From Tridacna crocea (taxonomy: Eukaryota; Mollusca; Bivalvia; Cardiida; Cardiidae): 64,000 nt of DNA. The notes beneath the pieces were generated by a model. It was not told the DNA's origin. It did no database searches and worked only from the letters and a program-made list of their open reading frames with translations. This document shows, one piece after another, positions 30,412-42,439 of the stretch. Position 1 is the first letter of the stretch. Every line of letters begins with the position of its first letter. Made by a program: the position numbers and the translations under genes. The stretch spans positions 60,647,159 to 60,711,158 of the forward strand of contig OX031059.1 of assembly GCA_943736015.1 (NCBI GenBank), written 5' to 3'.

Positions 30412-30640
30412 TTAACTTATTACCAAACGACAATATTTCAGGCCTGTCCAAATTGAAAGCATTTGCAGACGACAAAATAAAAGTAACTGAAAATTTGAAA
30501 TTGGTTTGGTGAAGAGTAGAAAACACTGTGGGAACAGGAGAGAATGCTGGTTACCAGCATTTTCTCGTTTTCCCACAATGTTTTCTAAAGGCTTCTTTCT
30601 TAGGGTCATCAAAAGTAGGGATTGTGTGGTAATGGGTTAA
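30412..30640 (-). mobile_element. HP-MITE copy 21
   Basis: TTAACTTATTACCAAACGAC start and GTGTGGTAATGGGTTAA end, with an intact palindrome. Confidence 0.85.
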
Positions 30641-30851
30641 ATTGTCAGCAGCAAATCTTGGTTCGATTCAGTAGCTAGGGGCTGGGGTTGTACTGGAATG
30701 TCCTTAGATTGGGCTCATCACTACAAAAACCTATGAACAAGCGAGCTGTTGCCATAAAATGACTAAAACCTCTTAACTTGAAATACAATTAGCCATGCTC
30801 TGGCAAATGGAGATTTAATGTACACATTGTACCAAGCAAGTCATCATATCG

Positions 30852-31108
30852 CTTTCAACATGCGAAAAGGGACATTAGGACATTTTCGTAAAGTGTCATG
30901 TCCGAATAGCCTGCCCAGTCCGCGCAGGCTAATCAGAGATGACACTTTATGTCTACAATAGATTTTGTCCTTCAGTAGACATGCACAAAGCAGAAAATTA
31001 CATAGAAACGGAAGGTGTCATTTCGGATTAGCCTGCGCTGATTGCATTGGTTGATCCGAGACGACACTTTATGCAAATGTCCAAATGTCCCTTTATTAAG
31101 TGTTGCAA
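30852..31108. mobile_element. CGCGAAAAGG/GGATTAGCCTG palindromic MITE, copy 3
   Basis: Diverged copy with CAACATGCGAAAAGG and a decayed right end TTAAGTGTTGCAAG. The two internal hairpins with AGCCTGCCCAGTCCGCGCAGG and GGATTAGCCTGCGCTG remain. Confidence 0.75.
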
Positions 31109-31416
31109 GCCATATAATAATGCATTTATGTAACTAATGGCTAACAGTGAGTTGGATTGTCTATGGGCATGCAGAAAATTGACCATTAGCAATGGGTTTC
31201 AACCATTGTCAGCCAGTGTGGCCTCCACAGGCTAACATAGGTCAGCCCTGTATGCAGATGCTCTTTAACCCCTTTGCACAGAGCATGGCTCAGTTACAAC
31301 TCAACAACAAGAAAATATTGATGCTGAACATCAATGGCGCCGCAAACCACTTATTTCTGTAACAGGGCACAATGCATTGGGCCGCGTTAAACCGTTTATG
31401 AAAATCACGTGATCGT

Positions 31417-31645
31417 TCAACTCATTATCAAACGACAAAATTTTAGGACTGTCCAAAGCGAAAGCATTTGCAGACAACAAAATAAAAGTTACTGAAAAAT
31501 TGAAATTTGTCTTGTGAAGGATAGAAAACATTGTGGGAAAAGGAGAAAATGCTGGTTACCAGCATTTTCTCCTTTTTCCACAATGTTTTCTAAAGGCTTC
31601 TTTCTCAGAGGCGTCAAAAGTAGGGATTGTGTAATAATGGGTTAA
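31417..31645 (-). mobile_element. HP-MITE copy 22
   Basis: Starts TTCAACTCATTATCAAACG and ends GTGTAATAATGGGTTAA. Confidence 0.8.
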
Positions 31646-31946
31646 CAGCTCAGTAGGAATCATATTGTTGATCACCTGACTCATTTTGTCACGTTTAACA
31701 TCCAGTATAGTATATGTGGAGAAAATCGTCGCCCTTGTAAGATTTTGTCTACACAAACGGACATTTGTCGGCAATGAATGAACAGTCACCCGAGTTTTTA
31801 GGTTTGTTGAAAAATAGGCTCCAAATATTTCGTCATGTATATCACAAATGGCTATATTTTCTTTCCAATTATAACTATCAAACTGTTTGTGAAATAGAAA
31901 ATATACTTTTTAATGTCATACAAACACAGTATTGCCCAAACAAAAC

Positions 31947-32005
31947 TTAGGTTCGGTAAGGTTAGGTAAGGTTAGGTAAGGTTCGGTAAAGTTCGGTAAG
32001 GTTCT
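31947..32005. repeat. 10-bp minisatellite, GGTTAGGTAA type
   Basis: Six imperfect units alternating GGTTAGGTAA and GGTTCGGTAA. It does not match the TTAGGG telomere repeat of molluscs in phase. Confidence 0.75.
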
Positions 32006-33040
32006 GTGTTTAGGGGGACCGATCTGTCACCCGCTCAAACATTGACCTAGTTACAGATAGCTGGTCTTAAAAACATGATCGCGATAGGAAAACTATATTT
32101 CTACAATCCATACAACACTAGAACAAAAATATAACGGGGGTCACAAGTACCACATAGGGTGCTCTAGGGTCAAAGAGCTTGAAAATATCTCTTAACCCTT
32201 TTCCAGGGTAAGATATTTAAAATGGCGGCTTCGAACATTTGTGACAGATAATTTTTTATCAAGTGACTTATTTTTCGAAATGGATCTTTATTATTATTTT
32301 TCGAAAGGAAAATGTTGATATGTCTACAATCCTGGTTTTTTAGCTCTACTGGCTTTCAGCCAGCAGAGCTTATGTCATGGCGGGGTTTCTGTCGTCCGTC
32401 TGTCCGTCCGTCCGTCCGTTAGTCTTTTTCTTGTTTACGCGATAAAGTCTGCATTTGTTGTCAGATTTTCATGAAACTTGCACAGTTTGTTTATCTCATT
32501 AATAGCTTCAACCCTATTCATTTTGAGAAAAATCCGACAAATAGTATGGGAAAAGTAGCCATTTCAAGTTGAAAATTTCCAATTCTTGTTTACGCGATAA
32601 AGTCTTCATTTGTCGTCAGATTTTCATGAAACTTGCACAGTTTGTTAATCTCATCAATAGCTTCAACCCTATTGATTTTGAGAAAAATCCAACAAACAAT
32701 GTTGGAAAAGTAGCCATTTCAATTTGAAAATTTCCAATTTTTGTTTACGCGATAAAGTCTTCCTTTGTTGTCAGATTTTCGTGAAACTTGCACACGGGTA
32801 AGACACAATATAGGGAACAGTAGTGTTGCACTTGGGGGTGAAAAATGAAGGTCCCTTAATTGACAAAAGAAGTAGTTTTTCATTAAGTACTATGCTTTAA
32901 GTTCAAGAAACCAAAATATCTTGTAGATTGCTGCGCACGAAATACATTTTTTGTTAGCAGACAAATTGACCTACTAGAGCTTGTTACGGACACTACACAG
33001 GGATATAACAATAAAATACTTGAAATTATGTTTTTCTTTT

Positions 33041-34516
33041 TAGCTCACCTGAGCACAACGTGCTCAAGGGGAGCTTTTAGGATCACCCGGTGTCCGTCGT
33101 CCGTCGTCCGTCGTGCGTCGTGCGTCGTCCGTCGTGCGTCGTGCGTCAGTGCGTCGTGCGTCGTGCGTCGTCAACAATTCTTTAAACATCAACTCCTCCT
33201 AAACCGCTGGGCGGATTTGGACCAAACTTGGCTGGAATGTTCCTTGGGAGGTCCTCTTTAAAAATTGTTCACAGAATTTGATTCCGTCAAAAACTCTGGT
33301 TGCCATGGCAACCAAATGGAATTTTTTAGCAAATTCTTTAAAAATCTTCTTCTCTGAAACCGCTGGCCAGATTTTAAAACAATTTCACACAGATGTTCCT
33401 TAGGTGACCCTTTTCAAAAATTGTTCGTGAAATTTTGATCCGTCAAGAAACATGGCTCTGGTGAATGGGGGCTTCTTGCACTGTACAGAAATGAAGAAAT
33501 TCTTAAAAATTCTTCTTCTCTGTAACCGCTGGTCAGATTTTAAAATAATTTCACAGAGATGTTCCTTGGATGACCCTTTTCAAAAATTGTTCGCGAAATT
33601 TTGATCTGTCGAGAAACATGGCTCTGGTGAATGGGGGCTTCTTGCACTATACAGAAATGAAGAAATTCTTAAAAATTCTTCTTCTCAGAAACCGCTGGTT
33701 AGTTTTTGAAATAATTTCACAGACTTGTTCCTTGGGTTACCCTTTTCAAAAATTGTTCGCGAAATTTTGATTGGTCAAGAAACATGGCTCCGGTGAATGG
33801 GGGCTACTTGCACTATATAGAAATGAAGAAATTCTTGAAAATTCTTCTTCTCTGAAATGGCTGGACAGATTTTGAAATAATTTCACAGAGATGTTCCTTG
33901 GGTGACCCTTTTCTAAAATTGTTCGCAAAATTTTGATTGGCCAAGAAACATGGCTCTAGTGAATGGGGCTACTTGCACTATATGGAAATGAAGAAATTCT
34001 TGAAAATTCTTCTTCTCTGAAACCTGTGGTCAGATTTTAAAATAATCTGACAGAGATGTTCCTTGGGGGACCCTTTCCAAAAGCTGTACATATAATTTTG
34101 ATCCATCAAGAAACATGGCTCTTGTGAATGGGGGCTACTTGCACTATATGGACATGATGAAATTCTTTAAAATTCTCTTTCTCTGAAACCCCTGGTCAGA
34201 TTTTGAAATTATTTCAGAGAGATGTTCCTTGGGTGACCCTTTTCAAAACTTGTTCGTAAATTTTGATCCATCAAGAAACATGGCTCTCATGGATGGGGGC
34301 TACTTGCTCCTATACAGAAATGAAGAATTCTTAAAAATTCTTCTTTTTGAAACTGATGGTCAGATTTCGAAATGACTTTTACAGGTGACCTTTTGAAAAT
34401 TGCTTGGCAAAATTATAAATTTGGTTCCAATGTTTCAATACCTAAAAAAAAAAAAATAGACTATGGTCATCTCAAAAATTCAGGTGAGCGATCCAGGGCC
34501 ATCTTGGCCCTCTTGT
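33041..34516 (+). mobile_element. HINE-1 element, copy D
   Basis: 5' end TTAGCTCACCTGAGC with GAGCACAACGTGCTC hairpin, then a long GTCCGTCGTGCGTC microsatellite. The core has about seven units of 164-166 bp, marked by ACATGGCTCTGGTGAATGGG near 33451, 33617, 33783, 33949, 34113 and 34279. 3' end CAGGTGAGCGATCCAGGGCC, then CTTGGCCCTCTTGT. It is nested in the 5-kb element. Confidence 0.85.
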
Positions 34517-35155
34517 TTTTTTATGTCATACAGTTCAAATTTCCTCATATTTTTAACTGGTATAAAACAAAAAATACAACCCAAAATGATAATTACATCT
34601 CATAATCCTTACAAGAAATCTTGCAAAAAATATTGCTGAAAAATTGCCATGTTTCAACTCTGTTCAAAAATACAGTTTTCATCTTTAGACACTGTTATTA
34701 CACAAAACTTGAAGTTTAACTTATAATCAACATACAGAAATAAAAAAAGTTTTATCAGACTCTGTCTATATCAATTCAAATTTTGAAAACGAAAAACCTG
34801 TAAGTTTGGTTACGGACTCTACATGAATATATGACAAAGACAAATCTGTCTATTATCTTGAAATTTGTATTGAACTGTGCTTGTTTCAATACTTTATTAT
34901 GTAATTTATGATATAATTAAAAAAAAAATCCCTGGATATCAGTAATTTTTGCAAATACAAATATGAACAATGCAGAAAAAAGAAATGAACTCTTTGACAA
35001 CTATCTGTTTTTGTATGAATGATATCATATCATGTTCTCATATACCTATTTCTGTAGGAATAAACATGAAAACTATTAGTAAAGGTTCTTTTTTTGGGCA
35101 CATGATAGTTCCAATATGGATAAATCTGTTCATGACACTACGCATTTTCCTTTAA

Positions 35156-35669
35156 AGGTGGGTATTTAGAATTTTTACATCTCACTAAATTAAAAAATAT
35201 ATATATCACTCAAATTCATATGAAAAAATAATACAAACCATCAATGATTAAGATTCATAGAATTACATTTTTTTTTTTTTTTGATGGTATTCCCTTAAAA
35301 GGCTACGTAGGCTCTTAAGCTATTTTTAGAATTCGCGCCAAAAATCAATAAAGCATTGTGGGAACGTCAAGTGACTGGCACGTGACTCATAATGCTTAAA
35401 TTCCCTATCATAACAAACATAATGTCTTCTTCGGACGCTATGTTTGAAGCTTCTTCTGTGTATTCCTGTAAGTAAATGAGGGAACTGATCAGCTAAAAAT
35501 AGAATGTGTGTCCCGTTGGTGTCAACCTGGGCCGTAGTAACTCTCTAATTTCTTGTGTTGTCGGACGGTTTTCAACTACTATGAATGAAAATTAAAAGGC
35601 CTTGGGAGTATAAGGATGATTTTTTTGCATTTTTGTAAAATTTTCGTCCCAAAATCTGAAGGGCCACCT
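35156..35669. mobile_element. TTAA-targeting MITE, copy 1 (514 bp)
   Basis: Flanked by TTAA at 35152-35155 and 35670-35673; the ends AGGTGG and CCACCT are inverted. The interior carries AAAAGGCTACGTAGG and GTTGTCGGACGGTTTTC segments also seen at 40273-41359. The target preference is that of piggyBac and Kolobok elements. Confidence 0.8.
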
Positions 35670-35948
35670 TTAATGGAAATAAACATATTTATAGTCTTTC
35701 ATCAACTTTTGGAAATGTCTGTTATTTCTTTGGGCTCAAAAACAAAGTGTAAAATGTTCAATTTCACCTCCCGCCTCTGTATCAAGTGGGAAATTTGTCA
35801 GCGACATGGAAAGAAGGTTGTGTAAGTACTGGTGTGAGTAAGCCAGGAAAACATGGGATGCCGTGATATAACATAGATGTTGAAAGGGGCATTAAACTCC
35901 AATCAACCAGCAAATGAACACCAGACAAAGTAAGTAAAAAGAACATTT

Positions 35949-36183
35949 CGAGTCCAAAACTGTTGTAACTCAAAACCTATCTAAAACCCCAAGTTTAGGG
36001 GCACAACTGACTCCTTTATAGGGGTTATAAGATGTTTTCTTCAGTAAACAATGTAAATTTAGGTGCCATTGCTCACCATGAGCAATGGCACCTAAATTTA
36101 CATTGTTTACTAAGGAGTCAAATTTGCCTCTAAACTTGGGTGTTTAAGATGGGTTTTTAGTTACAATAGTTTTGAACTTAGCC
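35949..36183. mobile_element. Long palindromic element with 32-bp perfect core stem
   Basis: Outer arms AAAACTGTTGTAACTCAAAA and its near complement. The core stem GTAAACAATGTAAATTTAGG...CATTGCTCA is perfectly mirrored around a 3-nt loop at about 36079. It is inside the 5-kb element and non-coding. Confidence 0.75.
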
Positions 36184-38925
36184 CTCGATTTGTAGGCATC
36201 TAAATTATGTTCATGTTAAACAGTATATTGTAATTGATTTTGGCCTTAAAGTAAGTTTCAACGTCTGGCTTGTAAGTGTTATCAAAATCAATTAACAAAA
36301 GCTATGTTATTATTATTTCAGTGTAACTTAATGTCAAAATATTTGATACATATATACTATATATTAAATCATGTAGTGTCCGTAACTTTCACACCATTCT
36401 TTATTATCATCTGTGTAAAGAACAAGTTCTGGTATTTTATTTGGAATTGTATCCTGTCTGAATAATGGATATTTAAGCTTTGGAAATATGTCTGCCTTTA
36501 AGTTACTGACGCTTATAAAATACTGCAATTATTCTCAATGAATGATATTAAGGGAGAAAACTACCATTTCAACAAAATGTATCTTGAAAATAGAAATTGT
36601 GCCAAAAAAGCTTTCTCAATTAGTAATGTTACCTACAGAATGTAAAAGACAGCTAAATTTTGTTTTTTGTGCAGCAAAAGTATAATTTTAGTTTTATAAT
36701 AATTTGGTTACGGACACTACACAATTATTGGTAAAGAAAGATGGGAAATAAACTTAAGTTTATTAACTTATTAGCTGGAAAACTTTGGTGTTTTCTAATG
36801 TTGGAACCATATTAAGCTGATAAAACAAACTGATTTATAATGAATCATTTGAATAGATTTTCTATGACTAAACTATTTACAGTGATGCCACAGTGGAAAA
36901 AATGGTGTTTATAGATATGATACAATCAAGGAGATTTACTGTATTACATCACCAATTATGATCCTCAAAATAAACAAGGGATGCTATATTTGATGAAAAA
37001 AAAACATTAAAACATAATTTGTGATTTTAAGTGGGGCAAAAAAAATGAGGAAAACTGGGGTTTTTTTTAAGGTTACGGACACTACACATTTTTTGTAGAG
37101 TCCGTAACCATTAAAGTTGGTTAACCGCTTTGTCTTAGGGGAAAGATGTTGTCGAATGTATTTTCTGAAATCTGTGTAGGTCATGAGTGAATAATGAATT
37201 GCTGTGAAGTATCTTTAGAGACTTATATCCACTGAATTTTACATGGTTACGGACTCTACTATTTTTCTGAAAAGGCATTTTGTACATTTGAAAAAATTAT
37301 GAAATTTTTTTTTTGTTAATAACACTTCCAAATGCTTTTCCATGTTGATCAACCTTATCATAGTTGTAATTCTATAACAAAAAGTACTGAAAAAAGTTGT
37401 ATTAAGAAGGTTTTTTCATCCTATAACAAACAAGAGATATTCAAGATTAAATTTGCATAACATGCTACTACATTTACAGTTATCGTCATATTTTTCATAT
37501 TCTTTAACCAATTTTAACAAATCAAACATCAAATTAATCCTTGATAATTTTACTATCTGTTGAATATACCTACTGAGCACTTACCAGAATATTTAACAAG
37601 TAGTGCAAATTGAAAAAAGAGTGAAATTCTAAGTGCAACAACATAACGCAAAAAAAGTACCATTTTGGGGGTATGTTTCATGTTATATCTCGGAGGCCTT
37701 TTGATCTTAAGTGCTCAAATTTTGGCTGAGACTTGAACATACACTAACAAATGATTACACATAGGTTTCACTGATGTAGGACTGGTGTAAATATAAAATA
37801 ACTTGACATAACAACCAATTTTTTCAAATGATCCCTATATTGTGTCTTACCCGACAGTTTGTTTATCTCATCAATAGCTTCAACCCTATTGATTTTGAGA
37901 AAAATCCGACAAAAAGTATGGGAAAAGTAGCCATTTCAAGTTGAAAATTTTCAATTCTTGTTTACGCGATAAAGTCTTCATTTGCTGTCAGATTTTTGTG
38001 AAACTCGCACAGTTTATTTATCTCATCAATAGCTTTAACCCTATTGATTTTGAAAAAAATCCGACTAACAGTATCGGAAAAGTAGCCATTTCAAGTTTGA
38101 AATTTACATTTCTTGTAAACGCAATAAAATCTTCATTTTAGGTCAGATTTCCATGAAACTTGCAGAGTTTGTTTCTCTTATCAATAGCTTCTACCCTATT
38201 GATTTTGAAAAAAATCCAACAAAGAGTATGGGAAAAGTAGCCATTTCAAGTTGAAAACTTTCATTTCTTGTTTACTCGATTAAGTCTTCATTTTTGGTCA
38301 GACTTCCGTGAAACTTGCAGAGTTTGTTAATCTCATCAAAAGCTTTAATCATATCAGTTTTGAAAAAAAATCTGACAAACAGTATGGGAAAAGTAGTCTT
38401 TTCAAATTGAACAATTTCATTGCCTGTTTACATGATAAAGTATTTATTTGTGATCAGATTTTATGAATTTTTCAGCTTGTTTATCCCATCTATAGCTTTT
38501 TAACCCTGTTGAGTTTGAAAAAATTCAACCAACAGTAATGGAAAAGTAGCCATTTTGAGTTGAAAATGTAAATTTATTTTGTATTTTTGCGTAATGAATG
38601 CTTTATTTGAAAACAAACTCTCTGCCAGTAGAGCATATTCAGGCCCTTCAGGGCCTTCTAGTTATCCTTCTAACGATGAAAGCACAATATAATTATTATA
38701 CATTAAAAAAAATCCCACAAATAAATAAAAAAGTTAATATGGACCCTGATCTGGTAATCAAAGTACAGTAGATATAGATGGATGTTTAAACAAAGCATGA
38801 ACCAGTTCAATATGGCTGCCTCCATAGGCACTTTACAAAACTGAATAAAAATATAGTGCCGCCGCTTCAGGCGGCGCCACAATGAAATGAGTAGGGTGAT
38901 GGTGAAGTCAAGAATGGGTTAGTTA

Positions 38926-39117
38926 TTTCTTTACCAAACGATAAAATTTTAGATTGGTCCAAATTGAAAGCACTTGCAGACAACAAAATTTGTTTCCAGC
39001 AGGGTAGAAAACATTGTGGGCAAACAAGAAAATGCTGATTACCATTTTCCAATAGTGTTTTCAATAGCCTGTATCTCAGGGTCTGAAAAACCAGGGATTT
39101 TTTTTTATGAAGGGTTA
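38926..39117 (-). mobile_element. HP-MITE copy 23
   Basis: TTTCTTTACCAAACGATAAA start; one side of the palindrome is shortened (GCTGATTACC, then ATTTTCC). Confidence 0.7.
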
Positions 39118-39318
39118 TTTCCCTTTGAATACTGCAATGCTCTCATGTGGGCATGATGAACTTATTTCAAACAGTTAGGTCAACTGATATTCACTACCAT
39201 TTTAGGTGGAAATCAGTGCAACAATATAGGTTATAACAAAGGAAAAGGGGGCTTCAGACATGTGTATATAGTCAGGGATTAGCCTGCATGGACTGGCTAA
39301 TCCGTGATGGCTCTTAGT

Positions 39319-39547
39319 TTAACTCATTACCAAACGACAATATTCTAGGCTTGTCCAAATCAAAAGCAATTGCAGACGACAAAATAAATATGATTGAAAA
39401 ATTGAAATTTGGTTTCGAAATGGTAGAAAACTTTGTGGGAAAAGGAGAAAATGCTGGTTACCAGTATTTTCTCCTTTTCCCACAATGTTTTCAGAAGGCT
39501 TCATTTTCAGAGTCATCAAAAATAGGGATTGTGTGGTAATGGGTTAA
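39319..39547 (-). mobile_element. HP-MITE copy 24
   Basis: TTAACTCATTACCAAACGAC start, GTGTGGTAATGGGTTAA end, intact palindrome. Inserted within the palindromic MITE copy 4. Confidence 0.85.
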
Positions 39548-39639
39548 ACATATTTATTTCATATTGCTTGAGAAACTAGTTATTACAACTTACACTAATC
39601 TCTCATCTGCTTTCTGGGAACTACACCAGTACTCGCGCC

Positions 39640-39765
39640 GAGCATGTGAGCAAGTGAAAATCCCAATGTTTACACCGGCTCCCAGGTATCATACTCAGGA
39701 CCTTATGGTAACAAGGCCAACGCTCTACTTCACAACCATGGACACCACAAAAGATGGCTCTGTAA
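39640..39765 (-). repeat. Possible tRNA-related SINE fragment
   Basis: On the minus strand GGTTGTGAAGTAGAGCGTTGG resembles an A-box region and GGTCCTGAGTATGATACC a diverged B box. Weak evidence. Confidence 0.3.
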
Positions 39766-39899
39766 GATTATTTAGTGCTTGTCCAAAACAGAAAATTACA
39801 TAAAAACAGAAAGTGCTGTTTTAGATTAGCAAGTGTGGACTGCGCAGGCTCATCCAAGACAGCCCATATGCAAATGTCGGAATGACCCTTTTTGCAGAC

Positions 39900-40268
39900 C
39901 ATTATACAGTCAAGAAGTATTAATCCAGGCTCCAGCTTTGGGAAATCTCAAGACCCGCAAGCAAACATAAGGAAACAAATATTTTCTGCACAAATTTTAC
40001 TTTTTATTCAGGAAATCTGCGTTTCGGAACCGGAATGAAAATATTGAGAATGAAGGGTTCAAAAACGGTTCAAACCTTACCAGGTAAAGCGGATGTAGCC
40101 TGCCTGTGTATTACACATGTAGACTTATTATATTGTGGACTGGTTTCATAAATATTGATACATGCTACTTAGAGCAATTTTTGACTGGTTCAAAGTACAT
40201 GCGAATAACACAAGTATCAGTCTCATATCAATTTATATCAGATGGTTTTTTGCACATTTTTACACATC
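39900..40268. other. No feature recognised
   Basis: Unique sequence. Confidence 0.4.
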
Positions 40269-40272
40269 TTAA

Positions 40273-41359
40273 AGGTAGGTATTTATGTTTTTAATATCTC
40301 ACCAAATAAAACTAAATATATATCACTGAAATTTATATGAAAAAACAATACAAATCATCAATAATTAAGATTCATAAAATTACAAAAAAAATTTTTTTTT
40401 GATGGTATGCCCTTAAAAGGCTACTTAGCCTCTTAAAGGTTGGTACTTAGAAATTTCACATGACACCAAATCAAAAGATTATATATCACAGAAATTTATA
40501 TGAAAAAACAATACAAATCATCAATAATTAAGACTCATAAAATTACCCAAAAAAATTTTTTGATCGTATTCCCTTAAAAGGCTACGTAGCCTCTTAAACT
40601 ATTTTTAGATTTCGTGCCAAAAACAAAAAGAGTGCATTGTAGGAATGTTAAGTGACAGGTACGTGACTAATGACGTTTAAATTCCATTACATAACAAACA
40701 TGTAATTATTTTTCATAATATCTTCTTCGAACGCTATGTTTGAAGCTTCGTCTGTATTTTTCCAGTATGTAAATGAGCGAGGTGGTCATGTAAAAATAGA
40801 ACGTGTTTCCCGTCGATGTCGCCCTTGGCCGTAGTAAATCTCTAATTTCTGGTGTTGTCAGATGGTTTTCGACTACTGGGGTTTTATGAATGATGATTAT
40901 AAGGCTTTGGGAGTATAAGGATGATATTTTTGTATTTTTGTAAAATTTTCGTCCCAAATTCTGAAGGGCCACCTTAAGGTATTTTTAGATTTTGCGCCAA
41001 AAACAAAAAAAGCATTGTGGTAATGTCAAGTGACTTGCATGTAACTAATAATGCTTAAATTCCATTACATAACAAACATGTAATGATTATTTTCCGTAAT
41101 GTCTATCGGAAGCTATGTTTGAAGTTTCGTCTGTGTATTTGCTGTATGTACATGTAAATGACCAAATTACATGTGTAAAAATAGAAGGTGTCTCCCGTTG
41201 GTTAGGAACTGGGCCATATTAAATCTCTAATTTCTCTTGTTGTCGGATGGTTTTCGACTACTAGGATTTTATAAATGCAAATTAAAAGGCTTTGGGAGTA
41301 TAAGGATGATTTTTTTGCATTTTTGTAAAATTTTCATCCTAAAAACTGAAGGGCCACCT
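40273..41359. mobile_element. TTAA-targeting MITE, copy 2, carrying a copy of itself
   Basis: TTAA at 40269-40272 and 41360-41363 flank the outer copy. The outer copy is split after GCTACTTAGCCTC by a second full copy (40437-40973) that is itself flanked by TTAA at 40433-40436 and 40974-40977. The outer sequence resumes with GGTATTTTTAGATTTTG. Confidence 0.8.
40437..40973. mobile_element. TTAA-targeting MITE, copy 3 (537 bp, nested)
   Basis: Full-length member with ends AGGTTGGTAC and GGGCCACC, inserted at a TTAA of the outer copy. The same TTAA sits unoccupied in this copy (CCTCTTAAACTATTTTTAG, near 40592-40610). Confidence 0.8.
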
Positions 41360-41363
41360 TTAA

Positions 41364-42439
41364 TCAGAGTTGGTTTTGAAAAGTGTTAAAAAGATATATG
41401 TGTGCCATCGTTAAGTCAATTTGACAGATTATCAATACCCATAGTATTGATGTGATGCTTTGACAATTACACAGGCATTCTCCACACAGATTTTGTGCTC
41501 AAGTTTAATCAGTCATATTCTCAATCGACAACAAAACTAGAATTTTAGAGCAATCCCTTGTTATAAATACAAAATTTCTTCAGTTTGACTCTTACGCATA
41601 AGAAAAAACAGTTCAATTCATCTCTTCCTCCAGATATTAACGCTACCAAAAATTGACACAAAATAGCCCCATAACATGACAAATTTATTTACTTTTTTTT
41701 CAAAATTACTTTCCTCCTAACAGATTATGAAGCTGATTAAGATCAATATACACATCTTTCCTTTAGATTCCACTAACAATGAATACTTTTAACAACATTG
41801 TTATTTTCAGCTTTAAATAAACTGAAGTCAACAGAATAGGAGAAGTTGAAGTTTTGACTGTGATATTTGCAAGTACAAAGAAGACAACCTAAATGCTTCC
41901 ACCTTGGAAATTCTACAAAACGCCATGAAATCTCTGTCTCTTGAAATTAGAAAAATCAAGTTTTACTAAAAGGCAGAAATTCCGTACCCGTGGTTCGGCC
42001 CCTCCTTTTTTCATGGTGTTTTAAAAAGTCATTATGTGCGGAGCTTTACAAGCTCACACCCATTTGTACAAAAGGTGTAAATGTGCTTGTAATAAGGTAC
42101 AACGGGAAAAATAATTTACAAAAACACATGAATTAGAAAAGAGGAAAATGTAAATTATGACAGTTTATTCTACTATCTATCTGAGCAATCACAGGAACAA
42201 TACAGGCAAGTGCCCGTGTGAATCATACAGTATTGTAATTCTTACAAAGTATGGTGTGCCTTATGAATATGGAAGTAGTGGTGATCCCAGTTCTCTGCTC
42301 CAGAAAAAGGGCTTATCCGGAAATATTCATAGGAAACAGGAGTGTCCGGATAAACGAGGCTTGACTGTAGCGACTTCTCTCAGCACTTCCGTATGTAAAA
42401 CATGAGCATGGTTTGTCTGAGCAACTGTAGTTGCCTTCG
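41364..42439. other. No gene recognised
   Basis: Unique AT-rich sequence. An 82-residue plus-strand frame at 42157-42405 has no splice or domain support. Confidence 0.4.

Larger units (their letters stand above)
32795..37853. mobile_element. 5,059-bp DNA element, CGGGTAAGACACAATATA ends, TSD ACA
   Basis: A perfect 22-bp terminal inverted repeat begins CGGGTAAGACACAATATA. Junctions CTTGCACA|CGGG and CCCG|ACAGTTTG, compared with CTTGCACAGTTTG in intact repeats, give a 3-bp duplication, ACA. The interior carries recurrent GTTACGGACACTACA motifs, a nested HINE-1, a TTAA-flanked MITE and a palindromic element. Removing the nested parts leaves about 2.8 kb, which has no recognisable transposase. 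The superfamily is not assigned. Confidence 0.8.
32340..38662 (+). mobile_element. HINE-2 element, copy 3 (split by a 5-kb insertion)
   Basis: The 5' part 32340-32794 starts TAGCTCTACTGGCTTTCAGC and carries TCCGTCCGTCCGTCCG and two core units. The 3' part 37854-38662 has five more units of about 155 bp and ends CTGCCAGTAGAGC, the hairpin AGGCCCTTCAGGGCCT and TCTAGTT. This is the most complete HINE-2 in the window. Confidence 0.85.
39243..39899. mobile_element. GGATTAGCCTG palindromic MITE, copy 4, interrupted
   Basis: The left part 39243-39318 (GGGATTAGCCTGCATGGACTGG) and right part 39776-39899 (AAACAGAAAATTACATAAAA ... GCGCAGGCTCATCCAAGACA) are separated by an HP-MITE and about 230 bp of other sequence. 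The order matches copies 1-3. Confidence 0.6.

Noticed and set aside
31947-32005. Interstitial telomere sequence
   Set aside because: The unit is a 10-mer alternating TTAGG and TTCGG, not TTAGGG repeats.
33090-33175. CRISPR-like or satellite array of GTCGTGCGTC
   Set aside because: Simple microsatellite belonging to the 5' end of HINE-1, present in the same place in the other copies.
42157-42405. 82-residue plus-strand frame
   Set aside because: No recognisable domain, no splice signals of quality at its borders, and average composition.
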